Shown: positions 32,881 through 42,521, numbered from the stretch's first letter. The stretch: 64,000 nucleotides of DNA from Pseudomonas sp. F(2018) (GCF_005508865.1 NZ_SCOM01000004.1:310001-374000); one strand, 5' to 3'. The notes: generated by a model not told the origin, from the letters alone. Made by a program: numbers and translations.

Positions 32881-34067
32881 GTCAGCCGCAACGCATCGTC
32901 GTACTGGGGGCAACCGGTTCGATCGGCCTCAGCACCCTGGATGTGATCGCACGCCACCCGCAGCGCTACCAGGCCTTTGCCCTCAGTGGCTTCTCCCGTC
33001 TGGTCGAACTCGAACAGCTGTGCCTCAAGCATCGCCCGCAGTTTGCCGTGACCGCCGATGAGGGCAGTGCGCGAAGGCTGCAGGACTCCCTGCAGGCCGC
33101 GGGCCTGTCGACGCGGGTGCTGGTGGGGGAGGGCGGTCTGTGCGAGGTGGCTGCCCATCCGGAAGTGGATGCGGTGATGGCCGCCATCGTCGGTGCCGCC
33201 GGCCTCAAGCCGACCCTGGCTGCCGTGTGCGCGGGCAAGAGGGTGCTGCTGGCCAACAAGGAAGCGCTGGTGATGTCCGGCGACCTCTTCATGCAGGCGG
33301 TGCGCGAGCATGGCGCCACGCTGCTGCCGATCGACAGCGAACACAACGCGATCTTCCAGTGCCTGCCCGGCGATTACGCCCGCGGCCTCGGTGCGGTCGG
33401 GGTGCGGCGGATTCTGCTGACTGCCTCCGGCGGTCCGTTCCGCGAAACGCCGCTAAGTGAACTGGAGCTTGTTTCGCCGGAGCAGGCCTGTGCCCACCCG
33501 AACTGGTCCATGGGACGCAAGATCTCCGTGGACTCGGCGAGCATGATGAACAAGGGGCTGGAGCTGATCGAGGCTTGCTGGCTGTTCGATGCGCGCCCGT
33601 CCCAGGTCGAGGTGGTGATCCACCCGCAAAGCGTGATCCATTCCCTGGTCGATTACGTGGATGGTTCGGTGCTGGCTCAACTGGGCAACCCGGATATGCG
33701 TACGCCCATCGCCAATGCCCTGGCCTGGCCGGAGCGGATCGACTCCGGCGTGGCGCCGCTGGACCTGTTTGCCGTTGCCCGCCTGGATTTCCAGCATCCC
33801 GACGAGCAGCGTTTCCCCTGTCTGCGCCTGGCGCGCCAGGCTGCGGAGGCCGGCGGCAGTGCGCCGGCGATGCTCAATGCGGCGAACGAGGTGGCGGTGG
33901 CGGCGTTTCTCGAACGGCGCATCCGCTTCCCGGAGATCGCGCGTATCATCGAGGACACCCTGAGTCGTCAGGCATCGGCCGCGGTCGCGGACCTGGATGC
34001 GGTGCTGGCGGCGGATGCCCGGGCCAGAACCCTGGCAGTCGACTGGTTGAATCGCCACGGGCGCTGA
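32877..34067 (+). CDS. dxr: 1-deoxy-D-xylulose 5-phosphate reductoisomerase
   Basis: 396 residues from GTG 32877, which overlaps the cdsA TGA; this gives the pseudomonad consensus start and length, whereas a GTG at 32853 would add 8 residues. The NADPH-binding GATGSIGLSTLDV is at the N-terminus, with the metal/substrate blocks LLPIDSEHNAIFQ and MGRKISVDSASMMNKGLE. It converts DXP to MEP, the first committed step of the MEP isoprenoid pathway. ispD, the next enzyme but one, is at 52875. Confidence 0.97.
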   Translation: MSQPQRIVVLGATGSIGLSTLDVIARHPQRYQAFALSGFSRLVELEQLCLKHRPQFAVTADEGSARRLQDSLQAAGLSTRVLVGEGGLCEVAAHPEVDAVMAAIVGAAGLKPTLAAVCAGKRVLLANKEALVMSGDLFMQAVREHGATLLPIDSEHNAIFQCLPGDYARGLGAVGVRRILLTASGGPFRETPLSELELVSPEQACAHPNWSMGRKISVDSASMMNKGLELIEACWLFDARPSQVEVVIHPQSVIHSLVDYVDGSVLAQLGNPDMRTPIANALAWPERIDSGVAPLDLFAVARLDFQHPDEQRFPCLRLARQAAEAGGSAPAMLNAANEVAVAAFLERRIRFPEIARIIEDTLSRQASAAVADLDAVLAADARARTLAVDWLNRHGR

Positions 34068-34085
34068 GGCCCGGAGGAAGACGGA

Positions 34086-35438
34086 ATGAGCGGGTTGTAC
34101 ATGATCTTCGGCACCCTGATCGCGCTCGGGGTGCTGGTCACCTTCCACGAGTTCGGCCATTTCTGGGTGGCGCGGCGCTGCGGCGTCAAGGTGCTGCGCT
34201 TCTCAGTGGGCTTCGGCACGCCGCTGGTGCGTTGGTACGACCGTCATGGCACCGAGTTCATGGTCGCGGCCATTCCTCTGGGCGGTTACGTGAAGATGCT
34301 CGACGAGCGCGAGGGGGATGTGCCGCTCGAGCAACTCGATCAGGCCTTCAATCGCAAGTCGGTCAAACAGCGCATCGCCATAGTCGCGGCTGGCCCGATC
34401 GCCAATTTCCTGCTCGCCATCCTGTTCTTCTGGATCATCGCCATGCTGGGCTCGCAGCAGGTGCGCCCCGTGATCGGTCAGGTCGAGCCGGAAAGTCTCG
34501 CGTCGGCGGCGGGGCTGCGTGCCGGTCAGGAAATCGTGGCGGTGGATGGCGAGAGCACGCCCGGCTGGCATGCCGTGACTCTGCAGTTGGTGCGGCGTCT
34601 CGGTGAGACGGGAACTCTCGAGCTGAAAGCCCGTGACCGTGATTCGCGCCTGGAAACTACTCATGTGGTCAAGCTGGACGGCTGGCTACGTGGTGCCGAT
34701 GATCCCGAGCCTCTGTCGGGGTTAGGTATCAAGCGTTGGATCCCCGATGGGCCGCCCAGAATCGAGAGCGTTCTCCCTGGGAGCGTGGCGGAAAAGGCAG
34801 GGCTGCGGGAAAAGGATCAGCTTATTTCCTTGTCTGGAGATGCTCTGGCGTCGCCAGATCAGGTGGTCAAGTTAGCCAAAAGCCTGTCTGGAAAGTCAGT
34901 GATCCTGATCTATGTGCGTGAGGGGGTAGAAGAGCGTGTTGAGCTGTCTATTCCTTCGGATCCAGAGCTTGTTAAGAAAGCCGGCTACCTTGGTGCGGTG
35001 ATTTCAACTGGGCCTTGGCCTGCGGATATGTTGCGCGAGGTCAGCTTTGGCCCGCTCGATGCAGTCAGCGAGAGCCTGCGCCGTACCTGGAGCATGACCG
35101 CGCTAACCCTTGATTCGCTGAAGAAAATGCTGTTCGGCGAGCTGTCGGTAAAAAACTTGAGTGGGCCGATAACCATTGCTAAAGTGGCGGGCGCTTCGGC
35201 TCAGTCCGGCGTGGCGGATTTCCTCAATTTCCTCGCCTATCTGAGCATTAGCTTGGGGGTTCTCAATTTGCTGCCCATTCCCGTTCTGGATGGGGGGCAT
35301 TTGCTGTTCTACCTGGTCGAGTGGGCGCGTGGTCGTCCGCTGTCCGAGCGGGTGCAGGGTTGGGGCATTCAGATCGGTATCAGTCTGGTGCTTGGGGTGA
35401 TGTTGCTGGCCCTGGTCAATGACTTGAGTCGTCTGTAA
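34086..35438 (+). CDS. rseP: Site-2 intramembrane metalloprotease RseP/MucP
   Basis: 450 residues. HEFGH at 21-25 is the zinc HEXXH site in the first membrane segment, and LNLLPIPVLDGGH near the C-terminus supplies the third ligand (LDG). Two PDZ domains lie between (about 110-195 and 205-290). It cleaves anti-sigma factor MucA/RseA after the first cut, releasing AlgU/sigma-E on envelope stress. It sits directly before bamA, whose product's misassembly it helps to sense. From ~34690 to the stop, the DNA is visibly less GC-rich in third positions than the 5' half. Confidence 0.96.
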   Translation: MSGLYMIFGTLIALGVLVTFHEFGHFWVARRCGVKVLRFSVGFGTPLVRWYDRHGTEFMVAAIPLGGYVKMLDEREGDVPLEQLDQAFNRKSVKQRIAIVAAGPIANFLLAILFFWIIAMLGSQQVRPVIGQVEPESLASAAGLRAGQEIVAVDGESTPGWHAVTLQLVRRLGETGTLELKARDRDSRLETTHVVKLDGWLRGADDPEPLSGLGIKRWIPDGPPRIESVLPGSVAEKAGLREKDQLISLSGDALASPDQVVKLAKSLSGKSVILIYVREGVEERVELSIPSDPELVKKAGYLGAVISTGPWPADMLREVSFGPLDAVSESLRRTWSMTALTLDSLKKMLFGELSVKNLSGPITIAKVAGASAQSGVADFLNFLAYLSISLGVLNLLPIPVLDGGHLLFYLVEWARGRPLSERVQGWGIQIGISLVLGVMLLALVNDLSRL

Positions 35439-35458
35439 CGAATAGCTGAATTCCGAAT

Positions 35459-35487
35459 CTGCCGCGTATCGCGGCAGTTTCTTTATT
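35459..35487 (+). terminator. Terminator between rseP and bamA
   Basis: CTGCCGCG-TAT-CGCGGCAG, 8-bp stem, followed by TTTCTTTATT. It suggests that bamA expression is at least partly separate from the upstream run. Confidence 0.85.
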
Positions 35488-35512
35488 ATCAGTTGGAATA
35501 AGAAAGGACTTC

Positions 35513-37900
35513 ATGAAACGTCTGCTGCTACCTGCGGTCCTCGCCGCCCTGATGATCGCCGAAGTTCACGCCGAGTCCTTCACCATCACAGACATCCGCG
35601 TCAATGGCCTGCAGCGGGTCTCCGCCGGCAGCCTGTTCGGCGCTCTCCCGCTCAATGTCGGTGACCAGGTCGACGACCGCCGTCTGGTGGACGCTACCCG
35701 CTCCCTGTTCAAGACCGGTTTCTTCCAGGACATCCAGCTCGGCCGCGAAGGCGACGTGCTGGTGATCAGTGTGGTCGAACGTCCGTCGATCTCCACCGTC
35801 GAGATCGAAGGCAACAAGGCGATCACCACCGAAGACCTGATGAAGGGCCTGCAGCAGTCCGGCCTGGCCGAGGGCGAGATCTTCCAGCGCGCCACGCTGG
35901 AAGGCGTGCGCAACGAGCTCCTGCGCCAGTACGTGGCCCAGGGCCGCTACTCCGCCGAGATCGAGGCCGAGGTGATTCCCCAGCCGCGTAACCGCGTGGC
36001 GCTGAAGATCACCATCAACGAGGGTTCGGTCGCCGCCATCCAGCACATCAACGTGGTCGGCAACAGCGTCTTCCCGGACGAAGACCTGACCGCCCTGTTC
36101 GAGCTGAAGACCACCAACTGGCTGTCCTTCTTCAAGAACGACGACAAGTATGCCCGCGAGAAACTGTCCGGTGACCTGGAACGCCTGCGCTCCTACTACC
36201 TGGACCGCGGCTACATCAATATGGATATCTCCTCCACCCAGGTATCCATCACCCCGGACAAGAAGCACGTCTACATCACCGTCAACGTCGAAGAAGGCGA
36301 GAAGTACAGCGTCAGCGAAGTCAAACTCTCCGGCGACTTGAAGGTGCCGGAAGAAGAAGTGAAGAAGCTGCTGCTGGTCAAGGAAGGACAGGTCTTCTCG
36401 CGCAAGGTGATGACCACCACCTCCGAGCTGATCACCCGCCGCCTGGGTAACGAAGGCTACACCTTCGCCAACGTCAATGGCGTGCCGCAGCCCAACGATG
36501 CGGACAAGACCGTCGCCATCACCTTCGTGGTCGACCCGGGCAAGCGCGCCTACGTCAACCGCATCAACTTCCGTGGCAACACCAAGACCGAAGACGAGGT
36601 GCTGCGCCGCGAGATGCGCCAGATGGAAGGCGGCTGGGCCTCGACCTACCTGATCGACCAGTCCAAGACCCGTCTGGAGCGCCTGGGCTACTTCAAGGAA
36701 GTCAACGTAGAAACCCCGCAGGTGCCGGGCACCGACGACCAGGTCGACGTCAACTACAGCGTGGAAGAGCAGGCATCCGGCTCTATAACCGCCAGCGTCG
36801 GCTTCGCCCAGAACGCCGGTCTGATCCTCGGTGGCTCGATCAGCCAGAACAACTTCCTGGGTAGCGGTAACAAGGTCAGCGTCGGCCTGACCCGCTCCGA
36901 ATACCAGACCCGCTACAACTTTGGCTTCGTCGACCCCTACTGGACGGTCGACGGCGTCAGCCTGGGTTACAACGCCTTCTACCGCACCACCGACTACGAT
37001 GACCTCGACGTCGACGTGTCCAGCTACTCGGTAGACAGCCTGGGTGCCGGCATGAGCATCGGCTACCCGATCAGCGAGACCTCGCGCCTGACCTACGGCC
37101 TGACCATCCAACAGGACAGCATCGATACCGGCGACTACACCGTTGACGAGATCATCGACTTCATCGAGCAGGAAGGCGACGACTACCTGAACCTGAAGGC
37201 TTCCATCGGCTGGTCCGAGTCGACCCTGAACCGCGGCGTGCTGGCCAACCGTGGCCATTCCCAGAGCCTGGTGCTGGAAAGCACCGTGCCAGGCAGCGAC
37301 CTGTCGTTCTTCAAGCTCGACTACCGCGGTCAGCTGTTCACGCCGATCAACGACAAGTACACCCTGCGCTTCCACACCGAGCTGGGCTTCGGTGACGCCT
37401 ATGGTTCCACCTCGGAGCTGCCGTTCTACGAGCACTACTTCGCGGGCGGCTTCAACTCGGTGCGTGGCTTCGAGGACAGCAGCCTAGGTCCGCGCAGCAC
37501 CCCGAGCGCGGTGCGCGACGCCAGTGGCAACTTGGTATACAACGCGCAAGACAAGTACGGCCGCTATACGGATCCGGATCAGGACCCGCTGCCCTTCGGT
37601 GGCAACGTGTTGATCCAGGGTGGTGCGGAACTGCTGTTCCCCCTGCCGTTCGTCAAGGATCAGCGCTCCCTGCGTACCGTCCTGTTCTGGGATGTGGGTA
37701 ACGTGTACGACACCTCCTGTGCTTCCTCGTCGCCGAGCTGCAACAACATCGACTTCGGCGACCTGGCGAGCTCCGTGGGTGTCGGGGTGACCTGGGTCAC
37801 CGCTATGGGGCCGCTGAGTTTCAGCCTGGCGGCTCCGATCAAGAAGCCGGAAGAGGCGGATACTCAGATATTCCAGTTCTCCCTGGGCCAAACTTTCTAA
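35513..37900 (+). CDS. bamA: Outer membrane protein assembly factor BamA (Omp85/Opr86)
   Basis: 795 residues. A signal peptide cleaves near EVHA-ES (residue ~21). Five POTRA domains follow (to ~residue 420) and then a 16-strand barrel with the conserved VRGF motif in GGFNSVRGFEDSS. The C-terminus ends in Phe (FSLGQTF), the outer-membrane beta-signal. It folds and inserts barrel proteins. AAGGAC precedes the ATG after an rseP-side terminator. The next gene is its chaperone skp, 37 bases downstream. Confidence 0.98.
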   Translation: MKRLLLPAVLAALMIAEVHAESFTITDIRVNGLQRVSAGSLFGALPLNVGDQVDDRRLVDATRSLFKTGFFQDIQLGREGDVLVISVVERPSISTVEIEGNKAITTEDLMKGLQQSGLAEGEIFQRATLEGVRNELLRQYVAQGRYSAEIEAEVIPQPRNRVALKITINEGSVAAIQHINVVGNSVFPDEDLTALFELKTTNWLSFFKNDDKYAREKLSGDLERLRSYYLDRGYINMDISSTQVSITPDKKHVYITVNVEEGEKYSVSEVKLSGDLKVPEEEVKKLLLVKEGQVFSRKVMTTTSELITRRLGNEGYTFANVNGVPQPNDADKTVAITFVVDPGKRAYVNRINFRGNTKTEDEVLRREMRQMEGGWASTYLIDQSKTRLERLGYFKEVNVETPQVPGTDDQVDVNYSVEEQASGSITASVGFAQNAGLILGGSISQNNFLGSGNKVSVGLTRSEYQTRYNFGFVDPYWTVDGVSLGYNAFYRTTDYDDLDVDVSSYSVDSLGAGMSIGYPISETSRLTYGLTIQQDSIDTGDYTVDEIIDFIEQEGDDYLNLKASIGWSESTLNRGVLANRGHSQSLVLESTVPGSDLSFFKLDYRGQLFTPINDKYTLRFHTELGFGDAYGSTSELPFYEHYFAGGFNSVRGFEDSSLGPRSTPSAVRDASGNLVYNAQDKYGRYTDPDQDPLPFGGNVLIQGGAELLFPLPFVKDQRSLRTVLFWDVGNVYDTSCASSSPSCNNIDFGDLASSVGVGVTWVTAMGPLSFSLAAPIKKPEEADTQIFQFSLGQTF

Positions 37901-37937
37901 TTTGCTAGACAACAGTGTTTTGTTGCAGGAGTGCATC

Positions 37938-38441
37938 GTGCGTAAGTTGACTCAACTGGTTCTGGTTGCCGCCACCCTGATGGCAACCCCGGCCTTCGCC
38001 GAGATGAAAATCGCGGTGATGAACTATCAGATGGCCCTGCTCGAGTCCGATGCCGCCAAGAAATATGCCGTGGATGCCGAGAAGAAGTTCGGTCCGCAGC
38101 TGAACAAGCTCAAGCAGCTGGAAGCCGACGCCAAGCGTATCCAGGACCGTCTGGTCAAGGATGCCGAGAAGATGCAGCAGGCCGAGCGTGAGCGCCTGGA
38201 GCTGGAATTCAAGCAGAAGGCTCGCGATTTCCAGTTCCAGTCCAAGGAGCTGAACGAGGCCAAGGCGATCTCCGACCGTGACATGCTCAAGCAACTCAAG
38301 CCGAAGCTGGACAAGGCCGTCGAGGAAGTGATCAAGCAGGGCAACTATGACCTGGTCCTGGAGCGTGGTGCCGTGGTAGACGTCAAGCCGCAGTACGAGA
38401 TCACCCGTCAGGTCATCCAGCGCATGAACTCGCAGCGCTGA
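37938..38441 (+). CDS. skp: Periplasmic chaperone Skp/OmpH
   Basis: 167 residues from GTG 37938 (VRKLTQLV, preceded by GCAGGAG). The signal peptide ends near AFA-EMK, then a beta-rich body strand KIAVMNYQMALLESD, then long coiled-coil tentacles (~50-130) rich in K/E, and a closing strand YDLVLERGAVVDVKP. The trimer holds unfolded outer membrane proteins and delivers them to BamA. It is followed 2 bases later by lpxD. Confidence 0.95.
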   Translation: MRKLTQLVLVAATLMATPAFAEMKIAVMNYQMALLESDAAKKYAVDAEKKFGPQLNKLKQLEADAKRIQDRLVKDAEKMQQAERERLELEFKQKARDFQFQSKELNEAKAISDRDMLKQLKPKLDKAVEEVIKQGNYDLVLERGAVVDVKPQYEITRQVIQRMNSQR

Positions 38442-38443
38442 GC

Positions 38444-39502
38444 ATGAGCGCAGTGGTCTTCACCCTCGGTCAGCTGGCCGAGCGTCTCGGCGCCACCTTG
38501 CGTGGCGCCGCGGACAAGCCGATTCGCGGTCTGGCGACCCTGCAGGACGCCGGCCCCGATCAGCTGAGTTTTCTCGCCAATGCGCAGTACCGCAAGTTCC
38601 TCGCCGAGACTCGTGCCGGCGTGGTGCTGCTGACCGTCGCCGATGCCGAAGGCTATGCCGGCGACGCTCTGGTGGTGGCCAGCCCCTATCTGGCCTTCGC
38701 CCAGCTTTCCCATCTGTTCGATAGCAAGCCCGTCGCGGCTGCCGGTGTGCACCCGACTGCGCTGGTCGCTGCCGATGCCCAGGTCGATCCGAGTGCCAGC
38801 ATCGGTGCCTATGCGGTGATCGAGAGCGGTGCGCAGATCGGCGCGGCCGTCACCATTGGTGCGCACTGTGTGATCGGTGCGCGCAGCGTGGTGGGCGAGG
38901 GCGGCTGGCTGGCGCCGCGCGTCACCCTCTATCACGATGTGAGGATCGGCAAGCGCGTGGTCATTCAGTCCGGCGCGGTGCTCGGCGGCGAGGGCTTCGG
39001 CTTCGCCAACGAAAAGGGCGTATGGCTGAAGATCGCGCAGATTGGCGGCGTGGTGCTGGGTGACGACGTGGAAGTCGGCGCCAATACCACCATTGATCGC
39101 GGCGCCCTGGCCGATACGGTGATCGGCAACGGCGTGAAGCTGGATAACCAGATCATGATCGCGCATAACGTGCAGATCGGCGATCACACTGCCATGGCCG
39201 GCTGCGTCGGTATTTCCGGCAGCACCAAGATCGGCAAGCACTGCATGATCGCCGGTGGCGTCGGCATGGTTGGTCATATCGAAGTGTGTGACAACGTGTT
39301 CGTGACCGGCATGACCATGGTCACCCGCTCGATCACCGAGCCGGGCGCCTATTCTTCCGGTACTGCCATGCAGACTGCGGGTGACTGGAAGAAGAGCGCT
39401 GCCCGCATCCGTCAACTGGACGACATGGCGCGGCGCCTGCGCGAGCTGGAAAAGCGCCTCGCCGCCGTGACCCCGGACGACCAGGCCTCATCTGATGCCT
39501 GA
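38444..39502 (+). CDS. lpxD: UDP-3-O-(3-hydroxyacyl)glucosamine N-acyltransferase
   Basis: 352 residues. The N-terminal uridine-binding domain (FTLGQLAERLGATL to ~100) is followed by a left-handed beta-helix of hexapeptide repeats (~100-310), with the catalytic His region NQIMIAHNVQIGDHTAMAG. A C-terminal helix (RIRQLDDMARRLRELEKRL) closes the protein. It adds the N-linked 3-hydroxyacyl chain, the third step of lipid A synthesis. It starts 2 bases after skp, and fabZ, lpxA and lpxB follow in order. Confidence 0.98.
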   Translation: MSAVVFTLGQLAERLGATLRGAADKPIRGLATLQDAGPDQLSFLANAQYRKFLAETRAGVVLLTVADAEGYAGDALVVASPYLAFAQLSHLFDSKPVAAAGVHPTALVAADAQVDPSASIGAYAVIESGAQIGAAVTIGAHCVIGARSVVGEGGWLAPRVTLYHDVRIGKRVVIQSGAVLGGEGFGFANEKGVWLKIAQIGGVVLGDDVEVGANTTIDRGALADTVIGNGVKLDNQIMIAHNVQIGDHTAMAGCVGISGSTKIGKHCMIAGGVGMVGHIEVCDNVFVTGMTMVTRSITEPGAYSSGTAMQTAGDWKKSAARIRQLDDMARRLRELEKRLAAVTPDDQASSDA

Positions 39503-39546
39503 TCTTGCCCAGGCACGCCCTTTTTTTTAGTACAGGCTTTCTGCAA

Positions 39547-39987
39547 ATGATGGACATCAACGAGATTCGCGAATATCTGCCGCACCGCTACCCGTTTCTG
39601 CTGGTAGATCGTGTCGCCGAGCTGGATATCGAAGGCAAGACCATTCGCGCCTACAAGAATGTCAGCATCAACGAGCCATTCTTCAACGGTCATTTCCCCG
39701 AACATCCGATCATGCCGGGTGTGCTCATCATCGAGGCCATGGCCCAGGCGGCCGGCATTCTCGGCTTCAAGATGCTCGACGTGAAGCCGGCCGATGGCAC
39801 CCTGTATTACTTCGTCGGCTCCGACAAGCTGCGCTTCCGCCAGCCGGTCCTGCCGGGCGATCAGCTGGTGCTTGAGGCCAAGTTCCTCAGCGTCAAGCGC
39901 AGCATCTGGAAGTTTGCCTGTCAGGCCAGCGTCGATGGCAAGGAAGTCTGCTCGGCCGAAATCATCTGTGCGGAACGCAAGCTATGA
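39547..39987 (+). CDS. fabZ: 3-hydroxyacyl-[acyl-carrier-protein] dehydratase
   Basis: 146 residues from ATG 39547 (MMDINEIREYLPHRYPFLL); the in-frame extension upstream is not conserved. The hot-dog fold has catalytic His in FFNGHFPEHPIMPG and Glu in GVLIIEAMAQAAG. It dehydrates 3-hydroxyacyl-ACP during fatty acid elongation and competes with LpxA and LpxD for that substrate, which explains its place in the lpx run. It overlaps lpxA by 4 bases. Confidence 0.98.
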   Translation: MMDINEIREYLPHRYPFLLVDRVAELDIEGKTIRAYKNVSINEPFFNGHFPEHPIMPGVLIIEAMAQAAGILGFKMLDVKPADGTLYYFVGSDKLRFRQPVLPGDQLVLEAKFLSVKRSIWKFACQASVDGKEVCSAEIICAERKL

Positions 39988-40760
39988 GTTTGATCGACCC
40001 TCGCGCCATCATCGATCCGTCGGCCAAGCTGGCGGATGACGTTCAGGTCGGCCCCTGGTCGATCATCGGACCGGATGTGGAAATCGGCGAGGGTACGGTG
40101 GTCGGCCCGCATGTGGTCCTCAAGGGCCCGACCGTCATCGGCAAGCACAACAAGATCTACCAGTTCTCTTCGGTCGGTGAAGATACTCCGGACCTGAAGT
40201 ACAACGGCGAGCCGACCCGGCTGGTGATCGGCGATCACAATGTGATTCGCGAAGGCGTGACCATTCACCGTGGCACCGTGCAGGATCGCTCCGAGACCAC
40301 CATCGGCGACCACAACCTGCTGATGGCCTACGTCCACATCGGCCACGACAGCGTGATCGGCAACCACTGCATCCTGGTCAACAACACCGCGCTGGCCGGC
40401 CATGTACACATGGACGACTGGGCGATCCTCTCCGGCTTCACCCTGGTCCATCAGTTCTGCCGCATCGGCGCCCACAGCTTCTCCGGCATGGGCACCGCCA
40501 TCGGCAAGGACGTGCCGGCCTACGTCACCGTGTTCGGCAACCCGGCCGAGGCGCGCAGCATGAACTTCGAGGGCATGCGCCGTCGTGGCTTCAGTGCCGA
40601 GGCCATTGCCGCCCTGCGCCGCGCCTACAAGGTGGTGTATCGCCAGGGCCTGACCGTCGAGCAGGCGCTGGCCGAACTGGCCGAGTCCGCGGCGCAGTTC
40701 CCGGAGGTGGCGGTGTTCCGCGATTCCGTCCAGGCGTCGACCCGCGGCATCACCCGCTGA
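39984..40760 (+). CDS. lpxA: UDP-N-acetylglucosamine acyltransferase
   Basis: 258 residues: a left-handed beta-helix of hexapeptide repeats (1-185) and a C-terminal helical domain. The catalytic His lies in LMAYVHIGHDSVIGN, and GMGTAIGKDVPAYVTVFGNPA leads into the helices. It transfers 3-hydroxyacyl from ACP to UDP-GlcNAc, the first step of lipid A synthesis. ATGA overlap with fabZ and 2 bases before lpxB. Confidence 0.98.
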   Translation: MSLIDPRAIIDPSAKLADDVQVGPWSIIGPDVEIGEGTVVGPHVVLKGPTVIGKHNKIYQFSSVGEDTPDLKYNGEPTRLVIGDHNVIREGVTIHRGTVQDRSETTIGDHNLLMAYVHIGHDSVIGNHCILVNNTALAGHVHMDDWAILSGFTLVHQFCRIGAHSFSGMGTAIGKDVPAYVTVFGNPAEARSMNFEGMRRRGFSAEAIAALRRAYKVVYRQGLTVEQALAELAESAAQFPEVAVFRDSVQASTRGITR

Positions 40761-40762
40761 TC

Positions 40763-41896
40763 ATGAGCCGCCCCCTTCTCGTTGCGCTGGTGGCCGGAGA
40801 GGCCTCCGGCGACATCCTCGGTGCCGGCCTGATGCAGGCGCTCAAGCAGAAACATCCGCAGATCGAGTTCATCGGCGTCGGCGGTCCGCGCATGGAGGCC
40901 GAAGGCCTGGTGTCGAGCTTCCCCATGGAGCGTCTGGCGGTCATGGGCCTGGTCGAGGTGCTCGGTCGCCTGCGTGAGCTGCTGGGCCGCCGCAAGCGCC
41001 TGATCAAGGAACTGATCGCCGCCAAGCCGGACGTGTTCATCGGCATCGATGCGCCGGATTTCAACCTGACCCTAGAGCTCAAGCTGCGCCAGGCCGGGAT
41101 CAGGACCGTGCACTACGTAAGCCCATCCGTCTGGGCCTGGCGGCAGAAGCGCGTGCTGAAGATCCGCGAAGCCTGCGACCTGATGCTGACGCTGTTCCCC
41201 TTCGAGGCGCGCTTCTACCTGGGTCACCAGGTGCCGGTGCGTTTCGTCGGCCATCCGTTGGCCAACACCATTCCCCTGCAGGCCGATCGCGATGGTGCGC
41301 GCGAAGCCTTGGGCCTGACGCCGGACGACAGCGTGGTTGCGCTGTTGCCGGGCAGCCGTGGCGGCGAGGTGGCGCGTCTCGGTGAGCTGTTCCTCGATGC
41401 CGCCGAGCGGCTGCGCGCCTTGCGGCCGGGTGTGCAGTTCGTGCTGCCCTGCGCCAACGCCGAGCGCCGCGCCCAGCTGGAAGCCATGCTCGCCGGGCGC
41501 AACCTGCCGCTGCGCCTGCTCGATGGTCGCTCCCACGAAGCCCTGGCAGCCTGCGACGCGGTGCTGATCGCCTCCGGCACCGCGACCCTGGAAGCCCTGC
41601 TGCACAAGCGGCCGATGGTGGTGGCCTACAAGGTGGCGCCGCTGACCTACCGCATCCTCAAGCGTCTGGTGAAGAGCCCCTACATTTCGCTGCCGAACCT
41701 GCTGGCCGAGCGCATGCTGGTGCCCGAGCTGATCCAGGATGCCGCGACTCCCGACGCTCTGGCCCAGACCCTGGCGCCGCTGCTGGAGGATGGCGCGGTG
41801 CAGACCCTGGGCTTCGACGTGATTCATCGCGCCCTGCGCCAGGATGCCTCGGAGCAGGCCGCCGACGCCGTGCTCAAGCTGGTGGGGCAGGCCTGA
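40763..41896 (+). CDS. lpxB: Lipid-A-disaccharide synthase
   Basis: 377 residues, GT19 family. It has the conserved start LVAGEASGDILGAGLMQAL, the YVSPSVWAWRQKR motif and the C-terminal donor-binding SGTATLEALLHKRPMVVAYK. It joins UDP-diacylglucosamine and lipid X into the tetra-acyl disaccharide at the inner membrane. It overlaps rnhB by one base (TGATG). Confidence 0.98.
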   Translation: MSRPLLVALVAGEASGDILGAGLMQALKQKHPQIEFIGVGGPRMEAEGLVSSFPMERLAVMGLVEVLGRLRELLGRRKRLIKELIAAKPDVFIGIDAPDFNLTLELKLRQAGIRTVHYVSPSVWAWRQKRVLKIREACDLMLTLFPFEARFYLGHQVPVRFVGHPLANTIPLQADRDGAREALGLTPDDSVVALLPGSRGGEVARLGELFLDAAERLRALRPGVQFVLPCANAERRAQLEAMLAGRNLPLRLLDGRSHEALAACDAVLIASGTATLEALLHKRPMVVAYKVAPLTYRILKRLVKSPYISLPNLLAERMLVPELIQDAATPDALAQTLAPLLEDGAVQTLGFDVIHRALRQDASEQAADAVLKLVGQA

Positions 41897-42498
41897 TGCA
41901 GCTCGGACTGGATTTCGCCCTGGTCGAGGAGCTGGTCGCCGGTGTCGACGAAGTCGGCCGCGGTCCGCTGTGCGGGCCGGTGGTCACCGCCGCGGTGATC
42001 CTCGATCCGGCTCGGCCGATTGCCGGCCTCAACGATTCGAAGAAGCTCACCGAGGCACGCCGCGAAAAGCTGTTCGACGAGATCCGCGAAAAGGCCCTGG
42101 CTTGGTGCATCGCCCGCGCCGAGGTGGAGGAGATCGACCAGCTCAACATCCTGCATGCCACCATGCTGGCCATGCAGCGCGCGGTGGAGGGCTTGAGCGT
42201 TACCCCGAAGCTGGCGCTGATCGATGGCAACCGCTGCCCCAAACTGGCGGTGCCCAGCGCGCCGGTGGTGGGTGGCGATGCCCAGGTGCCGGCCATCGCG
42301 GCGGCGTCGATCCTGGCCAAGGTCAGTCGTGATCGCGAGATGGCCGAGATGGAGAAACTCTACCCGGGCTACGGCATCGGTGGGCACAAGGGCTATCCGA
42401 CGCCCGTCCATCTGGAAGCCCTCAAGCGCCTGGGTGCCACGCCCATTCATCGGCGCTCGTTTGCCCCGGTACGCAATGTGCTGGAAGGGATCGAATAA
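41896..42498 (+). CDS. rnhB: Ribonuclease HII
   Basis: 200 residues. The catalytic carboxylates are in VDEVGRGPLCGPVV (Asp-Glu) and further Asp residues in LIDGNR and AKVSRDREM. It nicks RNA:DNA hybrids and misincorporated ribonucleotides in DNA. It overlaps lpxB by one base and is followed, after a hairpin that also contains a candidate promoter, by dnaE. Confidence 0.97.
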   Translation: MQLGLDFALVEELVAGVDEVGRGPLCGPVVTAAVILDPARPIAGLNDSKKLTEARREKLFDEIREKALAWCIARAEVEEIDQLNILHATMLAMQRAVEGLSVTPKLALIDGNRCPKLAVPSAPVVGGDAQVPAIAAASILAKVSRDREMAEMEKLYPGYGIGGHKGYPTPVHLEALKRLGATPIHRRSFAPVRNVLEGIE

Positions 42499-42521
42499 GC
42501 GCCGCACGGCTGGTTCGCAAG

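Noticed and set aside
35528..37435. 635-codon minus-strand frame opposite bamA
   Set aside because: BamA is complete and unmistakable on the plus strand; the opposite frame is a codon-bias artefact.
38444..40760. Tandem hexapeptide-coding repeats that looked like DNA repeats
   Set aside because: They encode the left-handed beta-helices of LpxD and LpxA and are explained by protein structure.
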